Source: CAIVAT01 sp964455285
GTDB lineage: Bacteria; Bacteroidota; Bacteroidia; Bacteroidales; FEN-979
Direction of reading: 5' to 3'
Length of the DNA stretch: 64,000 nt
NCBI GenBank assembly: GCA_964455285.1
Contig: CAYVVG010000008.1
Location: 1 to 64,000, forward strand
Part shown: positions 1 through 6,453 of the stretch, in pieces
Position numbering within the stretch: position 1 is the stretch's first letter
How the letters are laid out: each line of letters opens with the position of its first letter
Notes under the pieces: generated by a model
Databases searched by the model: none
Told to the model about the DNA's origin: nothing
Seen by the model: only the letters and a program-made list of their open reading frames with translations
Program-made: the position numbers and the translations under genes

Positions 1-56
1 CGAGGGGTGGTCAATTTGGACCGGCCAGGAGGGGTCACTTTGAGCGGCCTGTGCAG
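1..56. mobile_element. Possible end of an IS21-family insertion sequence
   Basis: Two similar units lie in tandem: GAGGGGTGGTCAATTTGG at 2-19 followed by ACCGGCC, and GAGGGGTCACTTTGAGCGGCC at 29-49. Repeated GTCA(A/C)TTTG units at the termini are typical of IS21-family ends in Bacteroidota (family knowledge recalled, not searched). No transposase gene is visible because the window starts here. The exact tip cannot be fixed; the sequence changes character after about position 56. Confidence 0.35.
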
Positions 57-114
57 TAAACTCATTACCACAGTGCTGGCAAATTCGTTGTACCTTGATA
101 TTTGAGCTCATTTT

Positions 115-160
115 TGTTGCTTTATGTTGCGATTTGTTTCAATGTGTTGCAATATGTTGC
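115..160 (+). repeat. TGTTGC repeats at exact 10-bp spacing
   Basis: TGTTGC occurs at 115-120, 125-130, 145-150 and 155-160. A one-base variant, TGTTTC, fills the gap at 135-140. Five units therefore begin exactly ten bases apart, close to one helical turn, so a protein binding each unit would sit on one face of the DNA. This is what iteron-like or recombinase arm sites look like, but no function is established. Confidence 0.55.
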
Positions 161-181
161 AGAAATATTTTTAAAATCGAG

Positions 182-234
182 TTGAGGTACAAAAATGTAC
201 CTCAATCTGAAGCGAGGTACAAATGAGGTACAAA
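182..234. repeat. GAGGTACAAA direct repeats plus inverted copy
   Basis: GAGGTACAAA occurs at 184-193, 214-223 and 225-234. The first copy is the left arm of a perfect 9-bp inverted repeat, TTGAGGTAC (182-190) and GTACCTCAA (197-205), around a 6-base loop. A weaker related element, TTGTACCTT, lies at 88-96. The set resembles protein-binding arrays near replication or integration sites. Confidence 0.55.
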
Positions 235-287
235 GATAGACTGAATAACCAGTATTAAGCAAATAATAAATAATAGTTATGAACATT

Positions 288-314
288 AAAAAAGCCCGTA
301 TTTACTGGGCTTTT
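288..314 (-). terminator. Intrinsic terminator downstream of mnmE
   Basis: AAAAGCCC (290-297) pairs with GGGCTTTT (307-314) across a 9-base loop. On the minus strand the stem is followed by further T residues (complement of the A run from 288). It lies about 40 bases beyond the mnmE stop codon. It could also stop transcription coming from the left, though the plus-strand T run is shorter. Confidence 0.7.
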
Positions 315-355
315 CATTGACTGTTCCGTTTTGGTGTCTGCTTATAAAGTGGCGG

Positions 356-1753
356 TTACTTTCCGACGCAGAACCGGCTGAAAATGCTCCCCAGGATCTC
401 ATCGGTGGTGATCTCGCCGGTGATCACGCCCATGTGGTAGAGGGCATGCCGGATATCGACGGTCAGCAGGTCGGGGGAGACCCCCTGAAGCATCCCTTCA
501 CGCACCCTGACAATGGCTTCGTGTGCCCGGCACAACGCTTCGTAGTGGCGTGAATTGGAGACGATGGTACTGCCGTTGGTCCGGCTCTGTCCGATCACCT
601 CGACAAGGTGGGTGGCCAGCAGGTGGATGTTCTCCTTGCGTTTGGCAGAAACAAAGATGGTCTCGTGATCCACGAAGTCGCGGAAATGTCCCGGCAATTC
701 GTCAAGTTTGTCGATCATGTTGCCGATGAGCACCAGGTTCAGGGGGCGGTCGCCGGTGCTCCGCTTGAGTTCTTCGATGGCTTCGGCGACCTCCCCGTAC
801 GACTGGGTCGTAACGTCGAACACATACAGCACGATGCTGGCTTCGCCGATCTTCTCCCATGTGCGGCCGATGCCGATGCTTTCAATCTTTTCCTCGGTGG
901 CCCGCAATCCGGCAGTGTCGATGAAACGGAAGCTGTACCCCCCGATGGCGATGGTATCTTCGATGGCGTCGCGCGTGGTACCCGGGATCTCCGATACGAT
1001 GGCCCGCTCCTCGTTCAGGATGGCGTTGAGCAGGGTCGATTTGCCGGTATTGGGTTTGCCTACGATGGCCACGGGAATGCCATTTTTGATGACATTGCCC
1101 AGGCTGAAGGAACGGGTGAGCTCCTCCAGTTCGTTGCCGATGGTCGTCAGTAATTCCTTCAGACCCGATCGATCGGCAAAGATCATATGCTCCTCGCTGA
1201 AGTCGAGTTCCAGTTCGATCAGGGAGGTGAACTCGAGCAGGGATTGCCGAAGGGCGCTGATCCTTTTTGAATATCCGCCGCGCATCTGTTTGAGGGCCAA
1301 ATCGTGCGCTGTGTCGGAGTCAGAAGCCACCAGGTCGGCTACGGCTTCGGCCTGGGAGAGATCGAATTTCCGGTTCATGAAAGCGCGGAAGGTGAATTCG
1401 CCGGGACGGGCCAGCCGGATCCCCCGCGCGATCAGCATCGAGAGGATCTTCTGCTGGATAAAGGGGGAACCGTGGCAGGATATCTCGATGACATCTTCGC
1501 CCGTATAGGATCTCGGTGCCCGGAAACAACTCACCAACACCTCGTCAACCGGCGATCCATCCTCTCCGAATTCGCCTAAATGGATCGTATGGGTGGGTGC
1601 TTTCCTCAGGTCGAATCCTTTTTCTGCAGGCCGGAAGAGGGTGGCGAGTGTGTCGAAAGCAACGAGGCCGGAAACCCGGATCATAGCAACGGCGCCGGTT
1701 CCCGGTGGCGTGGAGAGGGCGCAGATGGTATCGGTAAGATCGAAAAGGGCCAT
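356..1753 (-). CDS. mnmE: tRNA uridine-5-carboxymethylaminomethyl modification GTPase MnmE
   Basis: MnmE, with MnmG, modifies the wobble uridine (U34) of certain tRNAs in the cytoplasm. The 465-residue product has the folate-binding N-terminal domain (starting MALFDLTDTICAL), a central helical domain, and a GTPase domain with P-loop GKPNTGKST near residues 232-240 and the DTAG switch motif. It ends FCVGK, the family's C-terminal CxGK motif with the catalytic cysteine. An in-frame TTG exists at 1777, but it lies inside a TACCTTTG promoter box (1775-1782), so the ATG at 1753 is the better start. Length is normal. The last 18 coding bases, including the stop, resemble the attachment site used by Salmonella genomic island 1 in this same gene. 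The gene is transcribed away from sucD and followed by a terminator. Confidence 0.96.
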   Translation of the reverse strand: MALFDLTDTICALSTPPGTGAVAMIRVSGLVAFDTLATLFRPAEKGFDLRKAPTHTIHLGEFGEDGSPVDEVLVSCFRAPRSYTGEDVIEISCHGSPFIQQKILSMLIARGIRLARPGEFTFRAFMNRKFDLSQAEAVADLVASDSDTAHDLALKQMRGGYSKRISALRQSLLEFTSLIELELDFSEEHMIFADRSGLKELLTTIGNELEELTRSFSLGNVIKNGIPVAIVGKPNTGKSTLLNAILNEERAIVSEIPGTTRDAIEDTIAIGGYSFRFIDTAGLRATEEKIESIGIGRTWEKIGEASIVLYVFDVTTQSYGEVAEAIEELKRSTGDRPLNLVLIGNMIDKLDELPGHFRDFVDHETIFVSAKRKENIHLLATHLVEVIGQSRTNGSTIVSNSRHYEALCRAHEAIVRVREGMLQGVSPDLLTVDIRHALYHMGVITGEITTDEILGSIFSRFCVGK

Positions 1754-1774
1754 GGCTGGGAGCTTGGTTTTACG

Positions 1775-1782
1775 CAAAGGTA
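1775..1782 (-). promoter_or_regulatory. -7 box of the mnmE promoter
   Basis: The minus strand reads TACCTTTG, a match to the Bacteroidota -7 consensus TAnnTTTG, 21 bases before the chosen mnmE ATG. No clear -33 TTG is seen. The box rules out the upstream TTG as translation start. Confidence 0.6.
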
Positions 1783-1846
1783 AGGACTTTTTCCCCCTTC
1801 CTGTTTGGGGAGGGGTGGGGTGCTGATGCGTTTATAGACCCGGGAC

Positions 1847-1876
1847 TTGGTATTTATATAAAAGAAACTAACTTTG
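1847..1876 (+). promoter_or_regulatory. Promoter of sucD
   Basis: A -33 TTG at 1847-1849 and a -7 TAACTTTG at 1869-1876 are separated by 19 bases, a good Bacteroidota arrangement. The predicted leader of about 75 bases ends in the heptamer repeat array before the sucD start codon. Confidence 0.65.
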
Positions 1877-1913
1877 ACAACGAATAAATAATCACATCAC
1901 AATACGGAACCAG

Positions 1914-1955
1914 ATCGTACATCGTACATCGTACATCGTAAATCGTAAATCGTAA
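1914..1955 (+). repeat. Six tandem heptamers running into the sucD start codon
   Basis: Three copies of ATCGTAC (1914-1934) are followed by two of ATCGTAA (1935-1948). A sixth copy, ATCGTA (1949-1954), is completed by the A of the sucD ATG at 1955. The 7-bp period does not keep a reading frame. The same heptamer, in two to three copies, ends at the start codon of the glycosyltransferase gene at 6454. Confidence 0.8.
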
Positions 1956-2836
1956 TGAGCATACTTGTCAACCAGGATTCCATCGTTATCGTACAGGGTT
2001 TCACGGGCCATGAAGGGTCGTTCCATGCAGGTCAGATGATCGACTACGGAACGAACATTGCCGGAGGGGTGACCCCGGGCAAAGGAGGAATGACCCATCT
2101 GGGAAGGCCTGTTTTCAACACCGTGTCGGAAGCGGTTAAGGCGACCGGGGCGAATGTATCCGTGATCTTCGTGCCGCCCCCGCTCGCAGCCGATGCCATA
2201 CTGGAAGCAGCCGATGCCGGTATTGCGCTGATCGTATGCATTACCGAAGGGATCCCGGTGAAAGACATGATCTCGGTGAAAGAGTACCTGCGTTGTCACG
2301 GTGTGCGCATGATCGGCCCCAACTGCCCGGGCATCATCACTCCGCCCCATACCAAGATCGGCATCATGCCGGGTTTCATCCATCGCCCCGGAACGATCGG
2401 GATCGTTTCACGTTCAGGGACCTTGTCGTACGAGGCTGTCGATCAGATCAGCAAGGCCGGATTGGGGCAATCGACCATGATCGGGGTGGGAGGAGACCCG
2501 ATTCCCGGGACTACCATCGCCGATGCTGTCAAACTCTTTATGGAAGATCCCGATACCGAAGGGATCATCCTGATCGGAGAGATCGGTGGGAACATGGAGA
2601 CCGATGCGGCCTACTGGATCCAGCAGCATGGCACCAAACCCGTGGTCAGCTTCATCGCGGGCGCGACTGCCCCCAAAGGGCGTACCATGGGCCATGCAGG
2701 CGCCATCGTGGGAGGAAAATCCGATACTGCCGAAGCAAAAAAGGAGATCCTGCAGCAGTGCGGCATCCGGGTGGTCGATTCCCCCGCTGACCTGGGAAAA
2801 GCGATGGTGGAACAGCTGGCAAAACGGAATTCGTAG
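1955..2836 (+). CDS. sucD: Succinyl-CoA ligase (ADP-forming) alpha subunit
   Basis: The alpha subunit of succinyl-CoA synthetase interconverts succinyl-CoA and succinate with nucleotide phosphorylation in the TCA cycle. The 293-residue protein has the CoA-binding N-terminal Rossmann domain (GFTGHEGSFHAGQ near 15-27 and GGVTPGKGG), the GPNCPG motif and the ligase domain with the phosphorylated histidine in MGHAGAIVGG (His247). Length fits the family. The partner sucC is not adjacent and must lie elsewhere. Transcription is probably monocistronic: mnmE diverges upstream and a convergent lipoprotein gene follows. The start is the ATG directly after the heptamer repeats. Confidence 0.95.
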   Translation: MSILVNQDSIVIVQGFTGHEGSFHAGQMIDYGTNIAGGVTPGKGGMTHLGRPVFNTVSEAVKATGANVSVIFVPPPLAADAILEAADAGIALIVCITEGIPVKDMISVKEYLRCHGVRMIGPNCPGIITPPHTKIGIMPGFIHRPGTIGIVSRSGTLSYEAVDQISKAGLGQSTMIGVGGDPIPGTTIADAVKLFMEDPDTEGIILIGEIGGNMETDAAYWIQQHGTKPVVSFIAGATAPKGRTMGHAGAIVGGKSDTAEAKKEILQQCGIRVVDSPADLGKAMVEQLAKRNS

Positions 2837-2879
2837 AGGCGCAATACATTGCGCCTCTGCGAATCAACGGAATTCGTAG
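2823..2879. repeat. REP-like palindrome bracketed by a 14-bp direct repeat
   Basis: A perfect hairpin, AGAGGCGCAA / TTGCGCCTCT (2835-2844 and 2849-2858, loop TACA), lies between the convergent ends of sucD and the lipoprotein gene. AACGGAATTCGTAG occurs exactly at 2823-2836 and again at 2866-2879. The first copy is the end of sucD; the second includes the last codons of the opposite gene. The arrangement looks like insertion of a small palindromic element with target duplication, or a local tandem duplication. The hairpin may also end transcription, but it has no T run. Confidence 0.65.
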
Positions 2880-4267
2880 GCCCCTAATGCGGGCGGGTTT
2901 CCGCGCTGGTTCCCGTTGATATCGAATGGAATGCCCAGATCTTTGCCGGCTCCGATGGCAGGGGAGAGGGTGTCGATTTCATAATTGAGGACAGTGGGAT
3001 CGACAAAGAGGGGATCCTTGTTGACCAGGCAACTGATATACCGCTGGCTGTTATTGGCGGAGAGCCGGGTCTTCAGAATGGCATGGTCGAAAAGGTATTC
3101 GAAAGAGGTTCCGGCCACTGAGTCGAGCCCGATCTCGTCGTCGTTGATGCCATAAACAATGACATTGCTGAAATCGGCACGGACCAGCGGATGGGTGATC
3201 CGGTTCCCCAGGGTGTCGTACCCGTAATTGCTCAGTGTCACAGAGGGCCCGGTGCGTACCGAGGCCGACCAGTAATTGCCCACGGTGAGGTGCTGGAAGT
3301 CGTAATCGCCCCCGTAACTGAGGTCGAGGCAACGCTGCCCGCAGTCGGCGATCACGCAGTTGACCGACTGAAGCGAAGACCCCCAGGCGTAAATACCATA
3401 ACCCGCCATGTTCCGGATGATCGTATTGCTGATCCTGAGCATGGGAGCGCCGGATGATCCGGCCGAATCAAGGGCCAGGCCGAAATAGCCGTTCCGGATG
3501 ATGGCATAGTCAACCTGATGGTTGCGGCTGCCCTTTTCCAGGTAGATCCCGCCCCATTGCCCCGGCAGGTCCTTGTAATAGGGATCGAGCCGGTCGCCCT
3601 GGAAGCGGACGGGATGCCCGTGATTCCCCGTGACAGTCAGGGTGGCGCCGTGGGAAACATACAACGATGCGTCTTTATGAAAACAAACCCTCGTTCCGGG
3701 CATGATGGTCAGGGTGGCGTTGGTGTCGATCCGGAGCGATCCATAGATCACATGCGCCCGCAAGCTGTCCCAGGTCACATCTCCTTCCAGGTTGCCGTCG
3801 CGGTAAAAAAAAGCATCACGCCCCCACGCGACCAGCCTGACCTGCTGCAGGGTGCCGTTGGTCATAAAACGGATCGAATCGGTGACCACGAACGGCGTGC
3901 TGAGATTCTGCGGATCGACGGTGACCCGCACGAAGATGAAAAGGCTGTCGTGGCCTGCGATCTCAAGGTTGGTAACCGACAGGGCAGGGATGCCGTTGAT
4001 GTTGAGACGATAATTTGATGCCTCACCCCCGGCCAGCCGGATGTCGGACACCACCACCTTGCCGTCGTGCGGATTATACACCACGAGGCGCCGGGTAACC
4101 GACCCCACGCTGGGGAAGACCGTATCGAAAAATACTGTGTCGTCGGAAAAGGCCAGCCCGAGTCCGGGGGTGCTGTCGATCTTGTCGCGCATTCGGCAGG
4201 AGGGGAATAGGGCTGCCGAAAGCAGGAATAACAGCATTATGGATAGAAGAGGCCAGGAGTTTCGCAT
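2864..4267 (-). CDS. Lipoprotein with right-handed beta-helix repeats
   Basis: A predicted lipoprotein of 467 residues, function unknown. The N-terminus has a signal peptide with lipobox FPSC and then RMRDK. Residues about 60-140 look like a beta-sandwich region. The rest has features of a parallel beta-helix (IIRNGYFGLALDS, NTIIRNMAGYGIYAWG, NCVIADCGQ) and a choice-of-anchor ending in which the final pieces read SPAIGAGKDLGIPFDINGN followed by GNPPALGAYEF. This family is common on the Bacteroidota cell surface. The start was set at the ATG at 4267, because the upstream in-frame codon at 4291 lies inside a TAATTTTG promoter box. The last codons lie in the 14-bp direct repeat at 2866-2879. Confidence 0.8.
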   Translation of the reverse strand: MRNSWPLLSIMLLFLLSAALFPSCRMRDKIDSTPGLGLAFSDDTVFFDTVFPSVGSVTRRLVVYNPHDGKVVVSDIRLAGGEASNYRLNINGIPALSVTNLEIAGHDSLFIFVRVTVDPQNLSTPFVVTDSIRFMTNGTLQQVRLVAWGRDAFFYRDGNLEGDVTWDSLRAHVIYGSLRIDTNATLTIMPGTRVCFHKDASLYVSHGATLTVTGNHGHPVRFQGDRLDPYYKDLPGQWGGIYLEKGSRNHQVDYAIIRNGYFGLALDSAGSSGAPMLRISNTIIRNMAGYGIYAWGSSLQSVNCVIADCGQRCLDLSYGGDYDFQHLTVGNYWSASVRTGPSVTLSNYGYDTLGNRITHPLVRADFSNVIVYGINDDEIGLDSVAGTSFEYLFDHAILKTRLSANNSQRYISCLVNKDPLFVDPTVLNYEIDTLSPAIGAGKDLGIPFDINGNQRGNPPALGAYEFR

Positions 4268-4288
4268 ATCGGAAGGGAATCGGGTTGG

Positions 4289-4316
4289 CAAAATTACGGA
4301 TTTCTTAAGTTACCAA
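4289..4316 (-). promoter_or_regulatory. Promoter of the beta-helix lipoprotein gene
   Basis: The minus strand has TAATTTTG (4289-4296) and an upstream TTG (4314-4316), 17 bases apart. It supports the lipoprotein start at 4267. The glycogen operon box lies 30 bases further right on the other strand. Confidence 0.55.
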
Positions 4317-4345
4317 CAGATAAACGATAAAAGCATGGAAAATTG

Positions 4346-4353
4346 TACCTTTG
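4346..4353 (+). promoter_or_regulatory. -7 box of the glycogen operon promoter
   Basis: TACCTTTG matches TAnnTTTG and lies about 50 bases before the debranching-enzyme ATG at 4406. No convincing -33 TTG was seen. Confidence 0.55.
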
Positions 4354-4405
4354 CAACTCGTTTTTAAGACCTGATACAGACCAAACACCAGGAAATTAAA
4401 AAACA

Positions 4406-6352
4406 ATGAGTTATATCAACTTTGACAAGACCCAGCTGGTGAACCTGGAATATTCGCTGAAGCGTGAACTGCTGCGTTCGAACCGGGCCGGATCCTATGC
4501 AAATTCGACCATCGTGAATTGCAACACGCGAAGGTACCACGGTATGCTTGTCACCCCGCAACCGGGGATCGACAACGAAAACCATGTGCTGCTTTCGTCG
4601 CTCGACGAAACGATCATCCAGATGGAATCGGAATTCAACCTGGGGCTGCACAAGTACCCCGGCGGTGTATACAATCCCAAAGGACACAAGTATCTGCGCG
4701 ATTTTACCACGGAGCCTTATCCGAAAATGACCTACCGCGTCGGAGGAGTGATCCTCACCAAAGAGATGGTGTTCACCACGCGCGAGGACCGGATGATCAT
4801 CAAATACACCCTCGAAGACGCACATTCCCCCACACGGTTGCGCCTGAAGCCTTTCCTGGCTTTCCGCAATATCCATGCCCTGAGCAGGGAAAATATCTTT
4901 GCCGATAAAAAATATGAACCGGTTCCCGGCGGTATCCGTGTCCGAATGTACCAGGGATATACCGACCTTTTCATGCAACTGTCGAAAGAAACGGAATATA
5001 CGCACGTTCCCGACTGGTACTATAAAATTGAATACCAGGAAGAGATGGAGCGCGGCTATGACTTCCAGGAGGATCTTTACATACCCGGTTTCTTTGAAAT
5101 GGAGATTGCCAAAGGGGAGAGCTTGTATTTTTCGGCGGGTACGAAACAGATCGCCCCGGCTCAGATGAAAAGGACATTTAACGCTGAACTGGAAAAACGA
5201 ATTCCCAAGAACAATTTCGAGAATTGCCTCACTAATGCGGCCCAGCAGTTCATCGTCAGGAAAGACAAGGCTACCGAAGTGATCGCCGGATTTCCCTGGT
5301 TCGGACGGATGGGAAGGAGCACGTTTGTCTCGCTCCCCGGACTGACCCTGGTAACCGGCGAACATGCCACCTGTAAAGCGGTGGTCGACACCCTGGTTTC
5401 CGAGATGAAAGGCCCCCTGTTCCCGCTCACGGGCAGCGGCAGCACGGCGACCTACAATGCCTCCGACACCTCCCTGTGGTTCTTCTGGACCCTGCAACAA
5501 TATGCCGAGTTCACCGGTACTATCAAGACTATCTGGAAAACCTACGGAAAAAAGATGAAGCTGATCCTCGAAGCATACCGCGATGGGACCGATTTCAATA
5601 TCCGCATGGAGGAGGATGGCCTGATATCGGCCGGTGTGCATGGAATGGCTCTGACCTGGATGAATGCCATGTCGAACGGCAAGCCGGTCACCCCGAGAAT
5701 GGGGAAAGCCGTCGAGATCAATGCCTTGTGGTATAACGCTTTGTGTTTCAGTCTGGAGGCTGCCCTTGCGGCCGGCGATAAAGCATTCTGCCGGGAATGG
5801 GAAGGACTTGCAGCCCGGATCCCGGATTCCTTCCGGGAAGCCTTCTGGAGCCCGGAAAAAAGGTACCTTGCCGACTTTGTCGATGGCGCCTATAAGGACT
5901 GGGCAGTCAGGCCCAACATGGTCATTGCCACCTCACTTCCTTACAGTCCCGTGCCGGAAGAGATCCGCAAAGAGGTGCTGAGCCGGGTCCGCCAGGAACT
6001 GCTGACCCCCCGCGGACTGCGAACGCTGACTCCGAAAAGCCCGGTGTTCAAGGGTACCTACGCAGGAAACCAGAATGAACGCGAAGCCGCCTACCACCAG
6101 GGCTCCGTGTCGCCCTGGATGCTCGGCCATTTTGTCGAAGGGTACCTCCGGATACACGGTAAAAGCGGACTTTCGCTGATCCGATCGATCTACGCGGGCT
6201 TCGAACCCGTGATGACCGAGCACGGGATCGGGACCATCTCCGAACTGTATGACGGAGATCCGCCGCATGCCGGGAAAGGAGCCATTTCGCAGGCCTCCTC
6301 GGTGGCGGAGTTGTTGAGGATAGGGTATCTGATCAGGAAGTACAGTGCGTAG
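4406..6352 (+). CDS. Glycogen debranching enzyme (amylo-alpha-1,6-glucosidase family)
   Basis: This predicted cytoplasmic enzyme removes alpha-1,6 branches from glycogen. The 648-residue protein has the bacterial N-terminal domain of the family (NCNTRRYHGMLV near residues 37-48, then a beta-rich part to about 250) and the (alpha/alpha)6 glucosidase domain from about 290 to the end. Features of the latter include GFPWFGRMGRSTFVSLPGL, NASDTSLWFFW and the C-terminal NEREAAYHQGSVSPWMLG with catalytic acidic residues. Length and architecture match the Bacteroidota proteins encoded next to a GT4 glycosyltransferase and a GH57 enzyme, which is exactly the order here. It is the first gene of the glycogen operon, followed by two REP-like palindromes before the next gene. 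Confidence 0.92.
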   Translation: MSYINFDKTQLVNLEYSLKRELLRSNRAGSYANSTIVNCNTRRYHGMLVTPQPGIDNENHVLLSSLDETIIQMESEFNLGLHKYPGGVYNPKGHKYLRDFTTEPYPKMTYRVGGVILTKEMVFTTREDRMIIKYTLEDAHSPTRLRLKPFLAFRNIHALSRENIFADKKYEPVPGGIRVRMYQGYTDLFMQLSKETEYTHVPDWYYKIEYQEEMERGYDFQEDLYIPGFFEMEIAKGESLYFSAGTKQIAPAQMKRTFNAELEKRIPKNNFENCLTNAAQQFIVRKDKATEVIAGFPWFGRMGRSTFVSLPGLTLVTGEHATCKAVVDTLVSEMKGPLFPLTGSGSTATYNASDTSLWFFWTLQQYAEFTGTIKTIWKTYGKKMKLILEAYRDGTDFNIRMEEDGLISAGVHGMALTWMNAMSNGKPVTPRMGKAVEINALWYNALCFSLEAALAAGDKAFCREWEGLAARIPDSFREAFWSPEKRYLADFVDGAYKDWAVRPNMVIATSLPYSPVPEEIRKEVLSRVRQELLTPRGLRTLTPKSPVFKGTYAGNQNEREAAYHQGSVSPWMLGHFVEGYLRIHGKSGLSLIRSIYAGFEPVMTEHGIGTISELYDGDPPHAGKGAISQASSVAELLRIGYLIRKYSA

Positions 6353-6422
6353 CGGCGCATGGCAATGCGCCTGTACCTATGAGTGGTGATTAACGTAACG
6401 GCGTATTGCAATGCGCCTGTAA
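6349..6422. repeat. Two tandem copies of a 46-bp REP-like unit
   Basis: GTAGCGGCGCATGGCAATGC begins at 6349 and its near copy GTAACGGCGTATTGCAATGC begins at 6395, 46 bases later; both go on GCCTGTA. Each forms a hairpin: GGCGCAT/ATGCGCC at 6354-6371, and GGCGTAT/ATGCGCC with one G-T pair at 6400-6417. The spacers also match (ATGAGTG). The hairpins resemble the palindrome at 2835-2858, with GGCGCA/TGCGCC arms. They lie between two genes of the glycogen operon and could tune mRNA stability there. Confidence 0.65.
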
Positions 6423-6433
6423 TGAGTGATACA

Positions 6434-6453
6434 ATCGTAAATCGTAAATCGAA
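6434..6453 (+). repeat. ATCGTAA heptamers abutting the GT4 start codon
   Basis: ATCGTAA at 6434-6440 and 6441-6447 is followed by the imperfect copy ATCGAA at 6448-6453, directly against the ATG at 6454. This is the same heptamer and placement as at sucD. Confidence 0.7.

Larger units (their letters stand above)
1..355. other. Gene-free left edge, possible mobile-element boundary
   Basis: No credible gene lies in this stretch. It holds, in order, the IS21-like repeats (1-56), an AT-rich section with TGTTGC repeats at 10-bp spacing (115-160), GAGGTACAAA repeats with an inverted copy (182-234), an AT-rich spacer and a hairpin terminator (288-314). It ends at the stop codon of mnmE. Its base composition is clearly more AT-rich than the genes that follow. 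This fits acquired DNA abutting a core gene, but no integrase is visible. Confidence 0.4.

Noticed and set aside
1914..1955. CRISPR-like repeats before sucD
   Set aside because: The units are only 7 bp with no spacers, so this is a simple tandem repeat.
4364..5641. Minus-strand open frame of 425 codons opposite the debranching enzyme
   Set aside because: Antisense shadow without family features; the plus-strand gene has clear domains and operon context.
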